From: Candidatus Omnitrophota bacterium
GTDB taxonomy: Bacteria; Omnitrophota; Gorgyraeia; Gygaellales; Profunditerraquicolaceae
Assembly (NCBI GenBank): GCA_003598135.1
Contig: QZKA01000009.1
Span: 1 to 36,499, forward strand
Length of the DNA: 36,499 nucleotides
Direction: 5' to 3'
The position numbers were made by a program, and so were the translations under genes. Below the pieces are notes generated by a model. It worked only from the letters and a program-made list of their open reading frames with translations, had not been told where the DNA came from and did no database searches. Position 1 is the stretch's first letter. Each line of letters starts with the position of its first letter. Of this stretch, positions 8,747 through 16,083 are shown piece after piece.

Positions 8747-9422
8747 TACGTCGACAAAACGTGTATGCCTTTGTCTCTCTGAACATATGAGGGTATGCGA
8801 ATATTCCCTGGAGGTAGGAAAAAAGTTGTCTTCCTTACTGATCCCCGTTATTCAGCAAACCACAGAAGCGTTGGGCTGGAAATTGAAAGACATCGATTAT
8901 TTTGCCTGCGGGATAGGCCCCGGTTCATTTACGGGATTGCGCACGGGTATTGCCGCTGTAAAAGGCATAGCCTGGTCATTACAAAAGCCGGTCGTAGGCG
9001 TACCCACCCTGGATATACTGGCGCATAACGCCGAAAAATTCGAAGGGGTCATTGTTCCATTAATCGACGCGAAAAGAAACCTGACCTACGCAGCCCTTTA
9101 TAAAAGTTCCAGGGGTAAGCTTAAGCGTATCAGTCCGTATATGCTGTGTGCACCCGATGCGCTTGTCGAGAAGATTGTTCAGAAAGCCGGCCGCGCACAG
9201 AAAGTCATCGTATTCGGTGACGGCTTGGCCTTATGCCGCGAAGAAATCACTAAAGGCGTAAAGAGGGCAGTCCTTCTCGATAACGATTATTGGCAGATTT
9301 CGGCTTGGCGCATTGCCAAGCTCGCAGAGGGCATGATCAAAGAGAAAAAGACTACCAATGCCTTGCGCTTACTACCCTTGTATCTGTATCCGAAGGAATG
9401 CCAGGTTAAAAAGAAAGGCTAA
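8727..9422 (+). CDS. tsaB: tRNA t6A synthesis scaffold TsaB
   Basis: 231-aa ASKHA-fold protein that dimerises with TsaD in t6A synthesis. The N-terminus LLSLDTSTKRVCLCL is the ASKHA phosphate-1 region, and GIGPGSFTGLRTGIAAVKG near residues 71-89 is the TsaB signature. The length and the lack of the metal-binding HxxxH motif separate it from TsaD. It starts at ATG 8727 inside tsaE and is the last gene of the first operon. The intergenic repeat region begins immediately after its stop. Confidence 0.94.
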   Translation: MRLLSLDTSTKRVCLCLSEHMRVCEYSLEVGKKLSSLLIPVIQQTTEALGWKLKDIDYFACGIGPGSFTGLRTGIAAVKGIAWSLQKPVVGVPTLDILAHNAEKFEGVIVPLIDAKRNLTYAALYKSSRGKLKRISPYMLCAPDALVEKIVQKAGRAQKVIVFGDGLALCREEITKGVKRAVLLDNDYWQISAWRIAKLAEGMIKEKKTTNALRLLPLYLYPKECQVKKKG

Positions 9423-9588
9423 GGCTTAGGTCAAGGTTAAATCCTAAGCACTAAACTCTAAATCCTGAACAAATCCTAAATTCCAATATTGTAAATCCCA
9501 AACGAATTCGTTTGGAACATTGGGATTTGTGATTTGAGGCTCGTTTAGAGTTTAGGATTTAGGGTTTAGAATTTAAAGGGGAAAAACT
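9423..9588 (+). repeat. Intergenic composite repeat, gap 1
   Basis: Starts with degenerate hexamers (AGGCTTAGGTCAAGGTTAAA), then a block of short words such as AAATCCTAAATTCC, and a mirrored half with TTGGGATTTGTGATTTG. The palindrome AAACGAATTCGTTT lies near the middle at about 9499-9512. The end carries GGCTCGTTTAGAGTTTAGG. The same ingredients recur in four other gaps of this window. No ORF or RNA family is recognised in it. Confidence 0.75.
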
Positions 9589-10719
9589 ATGCACACAAAA
9601 CATAGATACATAGGCTACAGGCCGACGTGGGCAGAGATCAATTTGAAGAACCTCATCTTTAATTTCCGCAAAGTAAAAGGCTTGCTTGCCAGATCCACTA
9701 AAATCATGGTTACGGTAAAGGCGGATGCATATGGCCACGGCCTCATCCCCATATCTAAAAAGCTTCAAGGAGAGAAAGTCGATTATTTAGGGGTCGCTTC
9801 CATAGATGAGGGCATACAGCTGCGTAAGGCAGGCATCCGTGTTCCGATCCTGGTATTAGGTATAGTGCTTAAGGAAGACGTAGCGCCCTTATTTGCGTAT
9901 AACCTCGCAACCACCGTCTGTACCGAAGGCCTGGCTAGGGCACTAAATGAAAAAGCGCGCGCATTGAAAAAAAAGATAAACGTGCATATCAAGGTCGATA
10001 CCGGAATGGGCAGGTTAGGCATACTTGTCAATCAAGCACCTGAATTTGTCAAAATGATAAACCGGCGCTTTGCCCATCTTCGCATTGAAGGACTATTCAC
10101 CCATTTTCCTTCGGCAGATACCGACAAAAAGTTTACCCAGAAGCAGATTGTTTCATTCGGTAGGCTGGTTAAAGAGCTGAAAAATGCCGGGATAACTATC
10201 CCGTTAGTCCATGCAGCCAACAGCATGGGGGTGCTCGGTTACCGCAATAGCCATTTTACCATGGTAAGACCGGGCCTGATCATTTATGGACTCTACCCCA
10301 AAGAAAAGATAGGCATTTCCGTAAAACCCGTACTCAGTTTGAAAACCAAGGTCGTATATACCAAAAAGGTTCCTTGCGGCTACGGCATCAGTTATGGCCG
10401 CGCCTACGTGACCCATGCTGCGGCGACAATTGCGACGTTACCCATCGGTTATGGGGATGGCTATCCCCGTAACCTCAGTAATAAAGCAGAGGTGTTGCTT
10501 TGCGGGAAGAAATTCCGTATCAGCGGCAGGATTTGCATGGACCAGATTATGGTGGACGTGGGTAATGCCGTGGTTGAGCCTAGAGATGAAGCAGTGTTAA
10601 TCGGGACACAAGGGAAGCATCAGATCACCGCTGAACAATTAGCCTCGCTTTCAGGAACTATTCCTTACGAGATCGTCTGCGGGCTTGGCAGCCGCATCCC
10701 CCGGGTGTACATCGAATAA
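9589..10719 (+). CDS. alr: Alanine racemase
   Basis: PLP enzyme that interconverts L- and D-alanine, supplying D-alanine for peptidoglycan; 376 aa. The PLP lysine is Lys44 in VTVKADAYGHG. The catalytic tyrosine of the second domain is Tyr269 in GYGISYGRAY. MVRPGLIIYGLYP and RICMDQIMVDVG are conserved family segments. The start at ATG 9589 has a purine-rich AAAGGGG 7-8 bases upstream. It stands alone between two repeat-filled gaps, so it is probably a single-gene transcript. Its neighbour downstream is convergent. Confidence 0.96.
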   Translation: MHTKHRYIGYRPTWAEINLKNLIFNFRKVKGLLARSTKIMVTVKADAYGHGLIPISKKLQGEKVDYLGVASIDEGIQLRKAGIRVPILVLGIVLKEDVAPLFAYNLATTVCTEGLARALNEKARALKKKINVHIKVDTGMGRLGILVNQAPEFVKMINRRFAHLRIEGLFTHFPSADTDKKFTQKQIVSFGRLVKELKNAGITIPLVHAANSMGVLGYRNSHFTMVRPGLIIYGLYPKEKIGISVKPVLSLKTKVVYTKKVPCGYGISYGRAYVTHAAATIATLPIGYGDGYPRNLSNKAEVLLCGKKFRISGRICMDQIMVDVGNAVVEPRDEAVLIGTQGKHQITAEQLASLSGTIPYEIVCGLGSRIPRVYIE

Positions 10720-10993
10720 AAAATACAAAAGGCTGAGGTTTAGGTCGAGGCTAAGTAGGGTTTGGCTTAGGCCAAGGTTAAACCCTAATCTCTAAACAAA
10801 TCCCAAATTCCAAATCACAAATAAATCCCAATACGCAAAGCTCCAATGACCGAAACAAAGGTGCTAGGTTGGAATTTGGAACTTTGAATTTATTTGGAAT
10901 TTGATGTTTGGAATTTTTTACTTGGAGTTTGTTTAGGATTTCGGATTTGCCGAATAGTTTATTTTTACTCAATACTCTATACTCACTACAAAA
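10720..10993 (+). repeat. Intergenic composite repeat, gap 2 (between convergent genes)
   Basis: Order on the plus strand: degenerate hexamers (10730-10785, words such as GGTTTAGGTCGAGGCTAA), then AAATCCCAAATTCCAAATC at about 10798, a centre with CAATGACCGAAAC at 10844-10856, and a mirrored half rich in TTGGAATTT. It closes with a 57-base tail from GTTTAGGATT to ACTCTATACTC. The tail is almost identical to the reverse complement of 26539-26595. Because alr and the lpt genes converge here, the long imperfect inverted repeat could act as a two-way terminator; that is inference. Confidence 0.78.
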
Positions 10994-12091
10994 TTAAGGC
11001 AGGTTACTTATCAGGTAGAGGCTTGTCAAAAACGCAGTAATGTGGCTTAAGGAAACCGCAAGGACAGGGGTGAGGAATCCTGATTTACCGAAGGCGATTG
11101 CAATCGCGTTGAGCACGTAATAAAGAAATCCAAGCATTATCGATACCCCCAGCGAAGAAAGCCCGGCAGCGCGTTTCCTGATCATCATAGCAAACGGAAT
11201 CCCTAAGAGAATAATCATTATATTGGTAAGCGGGTCGGTAAACCTTCTATAGAGGTCGATCTTGAGGTTCCTGACAACGGTCTTGGCTCCGCTTTTTGAA
11301 AGTTTCCATATGTAGTCGTCAAGCTGCGCGATGGTCATGAACTCAGGGTGTTGCCGCTGCGTCATGAACTCTTGCGGGGTCTCAGGGATGGCCATAATCT
11401 CTTCTTCAAAGTACTGCGGCTCTTGTTTTATCTGGCCGTTTTTGTCAAAGTAATAGGTGATACTCTGGTAAAACCTCCATAACCCATCCTTATACACTCC
11501 TTTATTGGCAATGATTTTTTTGGTGACGTTTTGTTCCTGGTCGTGTTCGAGGATAGTGATGCCTTCCAGGGTATTATTGTAGGGAGTGAATTGTTTTATA
11601 TAGAATAGCCTGTTCTTTATCCCATAAAGATAAATGTCGCGCAGGGTTTCTCTTGCTTTTGGGCCCTGTGTTCCTTTCTGCTCCATCTGCTTTTCTAATT
11701 TCTGCGTAAACGAGGAGGCGTCGGGGACGAATTTGTCGTTTACCCAGAATACAAAGAGGCTCACCAATATGCCGAAGATGACCGTGGTGCGGGTTATCTG
11801 GGGGATGCTTAATCCTGATGCGCGCATCGCGATGATTTCATTATCACGGTTAAGCCTAGCGAAAGTGTAGAGCGTTGCAAGAAGGCAGGCAACCGGAGAG
11901 ACCTGGACAAAAATGACCGGAAGGAAGCCTGTATAGTACCTGAGTACGATTTCGATATCTATTCTTTGCCTGAGCAATTCATCAAGGCGCGAGAAAAGGT
12001 CGGCGATTACGTAGAGAAAGATAAATGCGGCCAGGCAGGCTACGAAGGTGACTACCACGGACTTAATAATATAGCGGTCTAAGATGCGCAT
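10994..12091 (-). CDS. LptF/LptG family permease (YjgP/YjgQ), second copy
   Basis: 365-aa inner-membrane subunit of the LptB2FG ABC exporter, which extracts lipopolysaccharide toward the outer membrane. Hydrophobic segments lie near residues 12-33, 50-75 and 97-118. A periplasmic jellyroll-like region follows from about 120 to 265, and three more C-terminal membrane segments come after it. This gives the six-segment layout of the family. MRILDRYIIKSVV and RPTT-free NDNEIIAMRASGLS resemble the N-terminal region and coupling-helix area of LptG. It overlaps the upstream paralogue by 13 bases. By order it would be LptG, but the two paralogues are hard to tell apart by eye. LptB is not in the window. 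Confidence 0.88.
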   Translation of the reverse strand: MRILDRYIIKSVVVTFVACLAAFIFLYVIADLFSRLDELLRQRIDIEIVLRYYTGFLPVIFVQVSPVACLLATLYTFARLNRDNEIIAMRASGLSIPQITRTTVIFGILVSLFVFWVNDKFVPDASSFTQKLEKQMEQKGTQGPKARETLRDIYLYGIKNRLFYIKQFTPYNNTLEGITILEHDQEQNVTKKIIANKGVYKDGLWRFYQSITYYFDKNGQIKQEPQYFEEEIMAIPETPQEFMTQRQHPEFMTIAQLDDYIWKLSKSGAKTVVRNLKIDLYRRFTDPLTNIMIILLGIPFAMMIRKRAAGLSSLGVSIMLGFLYYVLNAIAIAFGKSGFLTPVLAVSLSHITAFLTSLYLISNLP

Positions 12092-13176
12092 AAGTTATAA
12101 GTCAGGGTTATTCCGACAAGGCCAAAGATGATATTCGGAAGCCACATTGCCAGGTACGGGTCAAGGTATCCCTGCAGGCTTATGGCCTCTGAGCCTAAAA
12201 GGAGAAGGTAGTAAATGCCCACAATCACGAAGGCGATACCGAAATTAATGGATTTTTCCCTGCGTCTGGTGATTATCGAAAGGGGGGCGCCTAAAAGCAC
12301 GAATATGAAACAGGCAAGCGAAAGGGATGCCTTTTTGTGGATTTCCGTTAACAGCGGGACAGGATCAACGCCTTCTTTTTGTAAGGATATGATTTCTTCC
12401 TTTAATTCCGCAATAGTCATATCCTTTGGTTTCTTGTCCATCTTGGACGGGTCGTCCAGCCCCGAAAGATTAAGGTTCATGATATATGTCTTGAAATTCA
12501 TCTTGAAGAAGTTGTTGGGGTTATCGGGGTCAGGCTCATCGGCAGTCCCGTCGAGAAGCTTGAGTTTTATCATTTTCCGTTCGGGCAGCGCGATGAATTC
12601 CCCTCTTTTTGCGACTATGATACGGGTCGGTTTATTATCGCCCTGTGGCTCATAAATGCGGATGTTGTGGAGCTTATTCTGGTCAATCGCGTATATAAAC
12701 AGGATATATTTTTCAAACGAGTTGATGAATACCCCCGGCTCAAGCGCTGCAGTGGGGTTTTTGATGCCTACCTCAGTCAGGGTTTTACGCAGCGCAAAAT
12801 GGGCATACGGGATGATCTGGTCGCTGAAGAAAAATAAAAGCAGGCTTAATATCAATGCCACGAGCAGTATGGGCAGGATGATGGAAAAAATGTTTATTCC
12901 GCTTGCGCGTATGGCGATGATCTCGTTATCTCCGGAGAGCCTGCCAAAGGCAATCAGTACGCCGGTCAGCACCGAAATAGGGACGGTGTAGATAATCAGG
13001 TACGGCGTCATGTAGAGGAAGAGCTTCGCCACCGTAAAAACATTTACCCCTTTATTAATAACCAGCTCTGCAATCTTAACGAGATTACCCAGAAGCATTA
13101 CGAATGTAAGCACGGCAAGGCTTACCAGGAATGGGCCGATAAATTCCTTAAGCAGGTAGTTTCTGAGTATTTTCAT
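12079..13176 (-). CDS. LptF/LptG family permease (YjgP/YjgQ), first copy
   Basis: 365-aa paralogue of the downstream permease, same length and same layout. Three N-terminal membrane segments lie at about 13-33, 49-73 and 97-118, then comes a periplasmic domain to about residue 270, then three C-terminal membrane segments. GDNEIIAIRASGINIF is the conserved region that contacts the ATPase. The partner of the heterodimer is the next gene, overlapping by 13 bases, so equal production of both subunits is expected. It starts 14 bases after comF on the minus strand. By order it is the LptF candidate. The pair indicates a diderm envelope with lipopolysaccharide. Confidence 0.88.
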   Translation of the reverse strand: MKILRNYLLKEFIGPFLVSLAVLTFVMLLGNLVKIAELVINKGVNVFTVAKLFLYMTPYLIIYTVPISVLTGVLIAFGRLSGDNEIIAIRASGINIFSIILPILLVALILSLLLFFFSDQIIPYAHFALRKTLTEVGIKNPTAALEPGVFINSFEKYILFIYAIDQNKLHNIRIYEPQGDNKPTRIIVAKRGEFIALPERKMIKLKLLDGTADEPDPDNPNNFFKMNFKTYIMNLNLSGLDDPSKMDKKPKDMTIAELKEEIISLQKEGVDPVPLLTEIHKKASLSLACFIFVLLGAPLSIITRRREKSINFGIAFVIVGIYYLLLLGSEAISLQGYLDPYLAMWLPNIIFGLVGITLTYNLCAS

Positions 13177-13190
13177 TGTGTGTGCATAGG

Positions 13191-13916
13191 TCAGTTTGCC
13201 AGCGTCATGACGAATATCGTATGTGCGCCCGCTTTTTTAAGTACAGCGGCAGCTTCGGAGGCGGTAGCGCCCGTAGTCAGTACATCGTCAATCAAAAGTA
13301 TATTTCTTTCCTTCACCAAATCGGCGCTGGTAAGTGAAAAACAGCCTTTGATATTTTGCATGCGTGCCTGGCCCTGCAGTTCTGCCTGGGGCCTGGTCTG
13401 CCGGTGGCGGATAAGGCCGTCACAGATGCTTTCTTTGTTAAACGCCTTGGCAACGAAGTCGCCCAATACCTGTGCCTGGTTGAACTCCCTTTCCCGAATT
13501 TTACTGCGGTAGAGCGGGATCGGCATAATCAGATCAATAGGTTTCATATCAAAACCGTATTCTTTGATAAAATCAACCATCAGTTCGCCTAGGTCTTTGC
13601 CAAGGTAATCTTTGCCGCGGTATTTAAAGGCATGGATCAGCTCTTTCATCACGCCTTCGTATTTACAGGGACTCAGCGCCCTGTCGAAATGCAGCGTCTT
13701 TCTTATGCATTCTGCACAGAGGTTCTTTACCGAGCGCCTGATATCTAGTTGCCTGCCGCAGCGGTAACAGAAGGGAGGGAGGTTTTTCTTTATCGCCGAG
13801 TAGCACTGCCTGCATACCGGCGCATCGGCATTGTCTTCAGGCAGCCTTTTTCTGCAGGCAATACAGGTAGGCGGGTACAAAATATCCTTTAAGCCCTTCC
13901 CCAGACGGGCAAACAT
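13191..13916 (-). CDS. comF: ComF family phosphoribosyltransferase-like protein
   Basis: ComF/GntX family. Members are tied to natural competence or to carbon-source use, but the reaction is not settled. The N-terminus has paired cysteine knuckles (CIACRKRL, CRQC, CYRCGRQL, CAEC), a zinc-finger arrangement. The C-terminus has the PRPP-binding loop ILLIDDVLTTGATASEA. I place the start at ATG 13916 (MFARLGKG), about 241 aa. An in-frame TTG at 13955 would add 13 residues with no family likeness. It is the first gene of the minus-strand group with the two Lpt permeases, 14 bases ahead of them. The group's promoter must lie in the divergent region toward pyrE. Confidence 0.87.
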   Translation of the reverse strand: MFARLGKGLKDILYPPTCIACRKRLPEDNADAPVCRQCYSAIKKNLPPFCYRCGRQLDIRRSVKNLCAECIRKTLHFDRALSPCKYEGVMKELIHAFKYRGKDYLGKDLGELMVDFIKEYGFDMKPIDLIMPIPLYRSKIREREFNQAQVLGDFVAKAFNKESICDGLIRHRQTRPQAELQGQARMQNIKGCFSLTSADLVKERNILLIDDVLTTGATASEAAAVLKKAGAHTIFVMTLAN

Positions 13917-14005
13917 GCCCTTATCATAACAGCGAAAGCTGCGTTTGTCAATCAACGTTCAAGCCTGCGGCAGCTCCCGCGGCCTAATATCGTTGAGGCC
14001 CCAAC

Positions 14006-14060
14006 CTTAAGGCACATCACTGTGCCTTAAGCACAGTGATGTGCCTTAAGCACAGTGATG
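14006..14060 (+). repeat. Perfect 20-bp inverted repeat plus 19-bp tandem copy in the comF-pyrE divergent region
   Basis: Bases 14006-14025 and 14031-14050 are perfect reverse complements (CTTAAGGCACATCACTGTGC and its partner) around a 5-base loop CTTAA. The right arm is then partly repeated in direct orientation with a 19-base period up to 14060. The block sits just upstream of the -35 box of pyrE and between two divergent transcription units, so an operator for one or both is plausible. Confidence 0.85.
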
Positions 14061-14064
14061 TTCA

Positions 14065-14093
14065 TTGACACAGCGAGAAAAGAATAGTAAAAT
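14065..14093 (+). promoter_or_regulatory. Sigma70-type promoter of pyrE
   Basis: TTGACA at 14065-14070 and TAAAAT at 14088-14093 with a 17-base spacer. The expected start of transcription is near 14100, only about three bases before the pyrE ATG at 14103, which points to a leaderless mRNA. The perfect inverted repeat ends a few bases upstream of the -35 box. Confidence 0.72.
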
Positions 14094-14102
14094 AATTTCA
14101 CC

Positions 14103-14663
14103 ATGGAAAAAAAGGATATCGTTGAGCTTAAAAGGCAGCTCAAAAAGCTCTTGATGCTAGAGGCATTCAAGAAAGGGGAGTTTATATTATCTTCAGGCAA
14201 GACAAGCAGTTATTACCTTGATGGAAGAATCATTACACTGACCCCTGAAGGTGCATATCTTGTAGCGCGCATCATTATCGAACTTATTGCAGGTAAGCGC
14301 GTAGACGCGCTCGGCGGGCCGACAATCGGGGCTGATCCTATTCTGGGTGCAGTCGCCGCTTTAAGCTATCTTGAAGGAATTCCCCTAAAGACTTTTATCG
14401 TCAGGAAAGTAGCCAAGGGCCACGGCATGCAGAAACAAATAGAAGGCCCGGCACTGCAGGCAAAGAGCAGGGTTATTCTTGTGGACGACGTGGCAACTAC
14501 AGGTAAATCCTTGATTGAGGCCAAGCACGCGCTGGCGGCAATCGGTATCGAAGCCCAGGATGCCATTGTGATCGTCGACAGGAACGAAGGAGCCTCCCAA
14601 AACCTTAAAGACGCAGGCATTACACTCACCTCAATTTTTAACATAGAAGAACTGGCTTCTTAA
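14103..14663 (+). CDS. pyrE: Orotate phosphoribosyltransferase
   Basis: Transfers ribose 5-phosphate from PRPP to orotate in de novo pyrimidine synthesis; 186 aa. FILSSGKTSSYYLDGR (about residues 27-42) is the orotate-site segment. RKVAKGHGMQKQIEG carries the flexible catalytic loop, and VILVDDVATTGKS (124-136) is the PRPP loop. There is no Shine-Dalgarno sequence before ATG 14103 and the promoter lies almost on top of it, so translation is likely leaderless. An alternative start at ATG 14154 would remove 17 residues but still leave the active site. Other pyr genes are not nearby. Confidence 0.94.
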   Translation: MEKKDIVELKRQLKKLLMLEAFKKGEFILSSGKTSSYYLDGRIITLTPEGAYLVARIIIELIAGKRVDALGGPTIGADPILGAVAALSYLEGIPLKTFIVRKVAKGHGMQKQIEGPALQAKSRVILVDDVATTGKSLIEAKHALAAIGIEAQDAIVIVDRNEGASQNLKDAGITLTSIFNIEELAS

Positions 14664-14677
14664 TAATCCTTAAAAGT

Positions 14678-15922
14678 TTGAGTCCTAAAAAAATCATTGT
14701 AGTCGGCGCCGGGCCTGCCGGCATAATGGCGGCTATCAGGGCAGGTCAGCTTCAGCAGGAAGTTACCTTGCTGGAGAAGAATCCTTTAGCCGGGAAAAAA
14801 CTTTTACTCAGCGGCAAAGGCCGCTGTAATCTCACCAACGCTGCAGACCTAGATTTGTTCCTGAAGCGGTTTTTTTCCGGGGGCCAGTTCCTGCGTGATT
14901 CCTTTTCATTATTTTTTACCCGTCAACTCATCGATTTTTTTCAGTCCCGAGGGCTGCGCCTGAAAGTAGAAAGGCAAGGCAGGGTTTTTCCTGTCAGTGA
15001 TTCCTCAGCCAGTATCCTGGAGGTCCTAAAGAAAGCACTTAAAGAAGCAGGGGTTCATATTGAGTATAATTGTACGGTAAAAGAGTTAACGATTACCGGG
15101 GGAAAAGTAGGCGGCGTCGTGCGTAAGGACGGGGTCGGATTAGGGGCAGATAGGGTGATACTTTCAACCGGCGGATTGTCTTATGCATTTACCGGTTCTA
15201 CCGGTGACGGCTTAAGGATGGCCCGGGCGTGCGGCCATCGCATTGTCCCTGCGCGGCCAGGGCTTGTGCCGCTTAAGGCTTCCTCAAAGTATGTCCGCAG
15301 TCTTCAGGGGCTCACCTTAAAAAATATCCGGCTTACCTTTAGCGACGGAAAAAAAAAGATTGTTTCCGATATCGGCGAATTGTTATTCACTGATTCGGGG
15401 ATTTCCGGGCCACTGGTATTAACGCATAGCGGTGCTATTGTTGATTGGTTGAGCAAGGCCGGGCCTCTACGTTGCACAATTGATTTAAAGCCCGCGCTTT
15501 CTTTCGCGCAGCTTGATAACCGCCTCTTGAGAGAGTTCTCATCCAACGACAGAAAGAGTCTTAAGAATACGTTGCAGCTTCTGTTGCCCAAGCGCATGGT
15601 TAGCCTTATTCTTACGCTCGCCGCTGTGTGCGCAGACAAAAAATCGAATCAGGTTACTGCGCTTGAACGTAAATCCCTGGCAAGCGCGTTGAAGGCGTTC
15701 AGGCTGGATATAGTGAACGCCCTGCCGATAGAAGAAGCGATGATAACGCGGGGAGGGGTATCGCTTAAAGATATCAATCCGCGTACCCAGGAATCGCGTA
15801 TCGTAAAAGGCCTGTATTTTGCCGGCGAAATGATTGACGTGGACGCTGATACCGGAGGGTTTAATCTTCAGGCTGCTTTCTCGACCGGTTATCTTGCGGG
15901 AGAGAGCGCGGCCCGTAGCTGA
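14678..15922 (+). CDS. BaiN/HI0933 (YhiN) family FAD-dependent oxidoreductase
   Basis: 414-aa flavoprotein. The FAD-binding N-terminus is IVVGAGPAGIMAAIRAG (residues about 6-22), followed by LLLSGKGRCNLTN, a strong marker of the HI0933/YhiN family. ILSTGGLSYAFTGSTGDGLR lies near residue 170. The C-terminal FAD contact is LYFAGEMIDVDADTGGFNLQ, and STGYLAG closes the fold. Members are annotated as aminoacetone oxidase-like or as BaiN-type bile-acid reductases, but the substrate here is unknown. The start is TTG 14678, which has no good in-frame ATG alternative upstream of the FAD motif. It follows pyrE by 14 bases and ends the pyrE unit. Confidence 0.88.
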   Translation: MSPKKIIVVGAGPAGIMAAIRAGQLQQEVTLLEKNPLAGKKLLLSGKGRCNLTNAADLDLFLKRFFSGGQFLRDSFSLFFTRQLIDFFQSRGLRLKVERQGRVFPVSDSSASILEVLKKALKEAGVHIEYNCTVKELTITGGKVGGVVRKDGVGLGADRVILSTGGLSYAFTGSTGDGLRMARACGHRIVPARPGLVPLKASSKYVRSLQGLTLKNIRLTFSDGKKKIVSDIGELLFTDSGISGPLVLTHSGAIVDWLSKAGPLRCTIDLKPALSFAQLDNRLLREFSSNDRKSLKNTLQLLLPKRMVSLILTLAAVCADKKSNQVTALERKSLASALKAFRLDIVNALPIEEAMITRGGVSLKDINPRTQESRIVKGLYFAGEMIDVDADTGGFNLQAAFSTGYLAGESAARS

Positions 15923-16083
15923 AAGAAATAAGGCTAAGGTTAAGGTTTAGGCCAAGGAAGGTTAAGGTCAAGGAGTAAGGGTAGGCAGGGTGTGTTGGTA
16001 TTTGTCATTAACGCTATATGCATTACGCCGAACGCATCCAGTATGCACTACTCATTACTCTATGCACTATACTCAATACGAAA
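15923..16083 (+). repeat. Intergenic composite repeat, gap 3
   Basis: 15929-15985 is a run of degenerate hexamers (AGGCTAAGGTTAAGG, GGTTAAGGTCAAGG). Next comes GGTATTTGTCATTAACGC, a word also seen near 28546. Then follows a block of CTACTCATTACTC and ATACTCAATAC words at about 16047-16080, the same class as 10970-10990 and 26539-26572. An in-frame ATG at 16018 would extend the Maf gene into this repeat; the extension has no family likeness. Confidence 0.72.

Noticed and set aside
14679..15922. NAD(P)H:glutathione-type or GidA-type oxidoreductase for the flavoprotein
   Set aside because: The GKGRCNLTN and DADTGGFNLQ motifs are specific to the HI0933/YhiN family.
16018..16083. Upstream in-frame extension of the Maf gene
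   Set aside because: The 22 extra residues are translated intergenic repeat; the family starts at ATG 16084.
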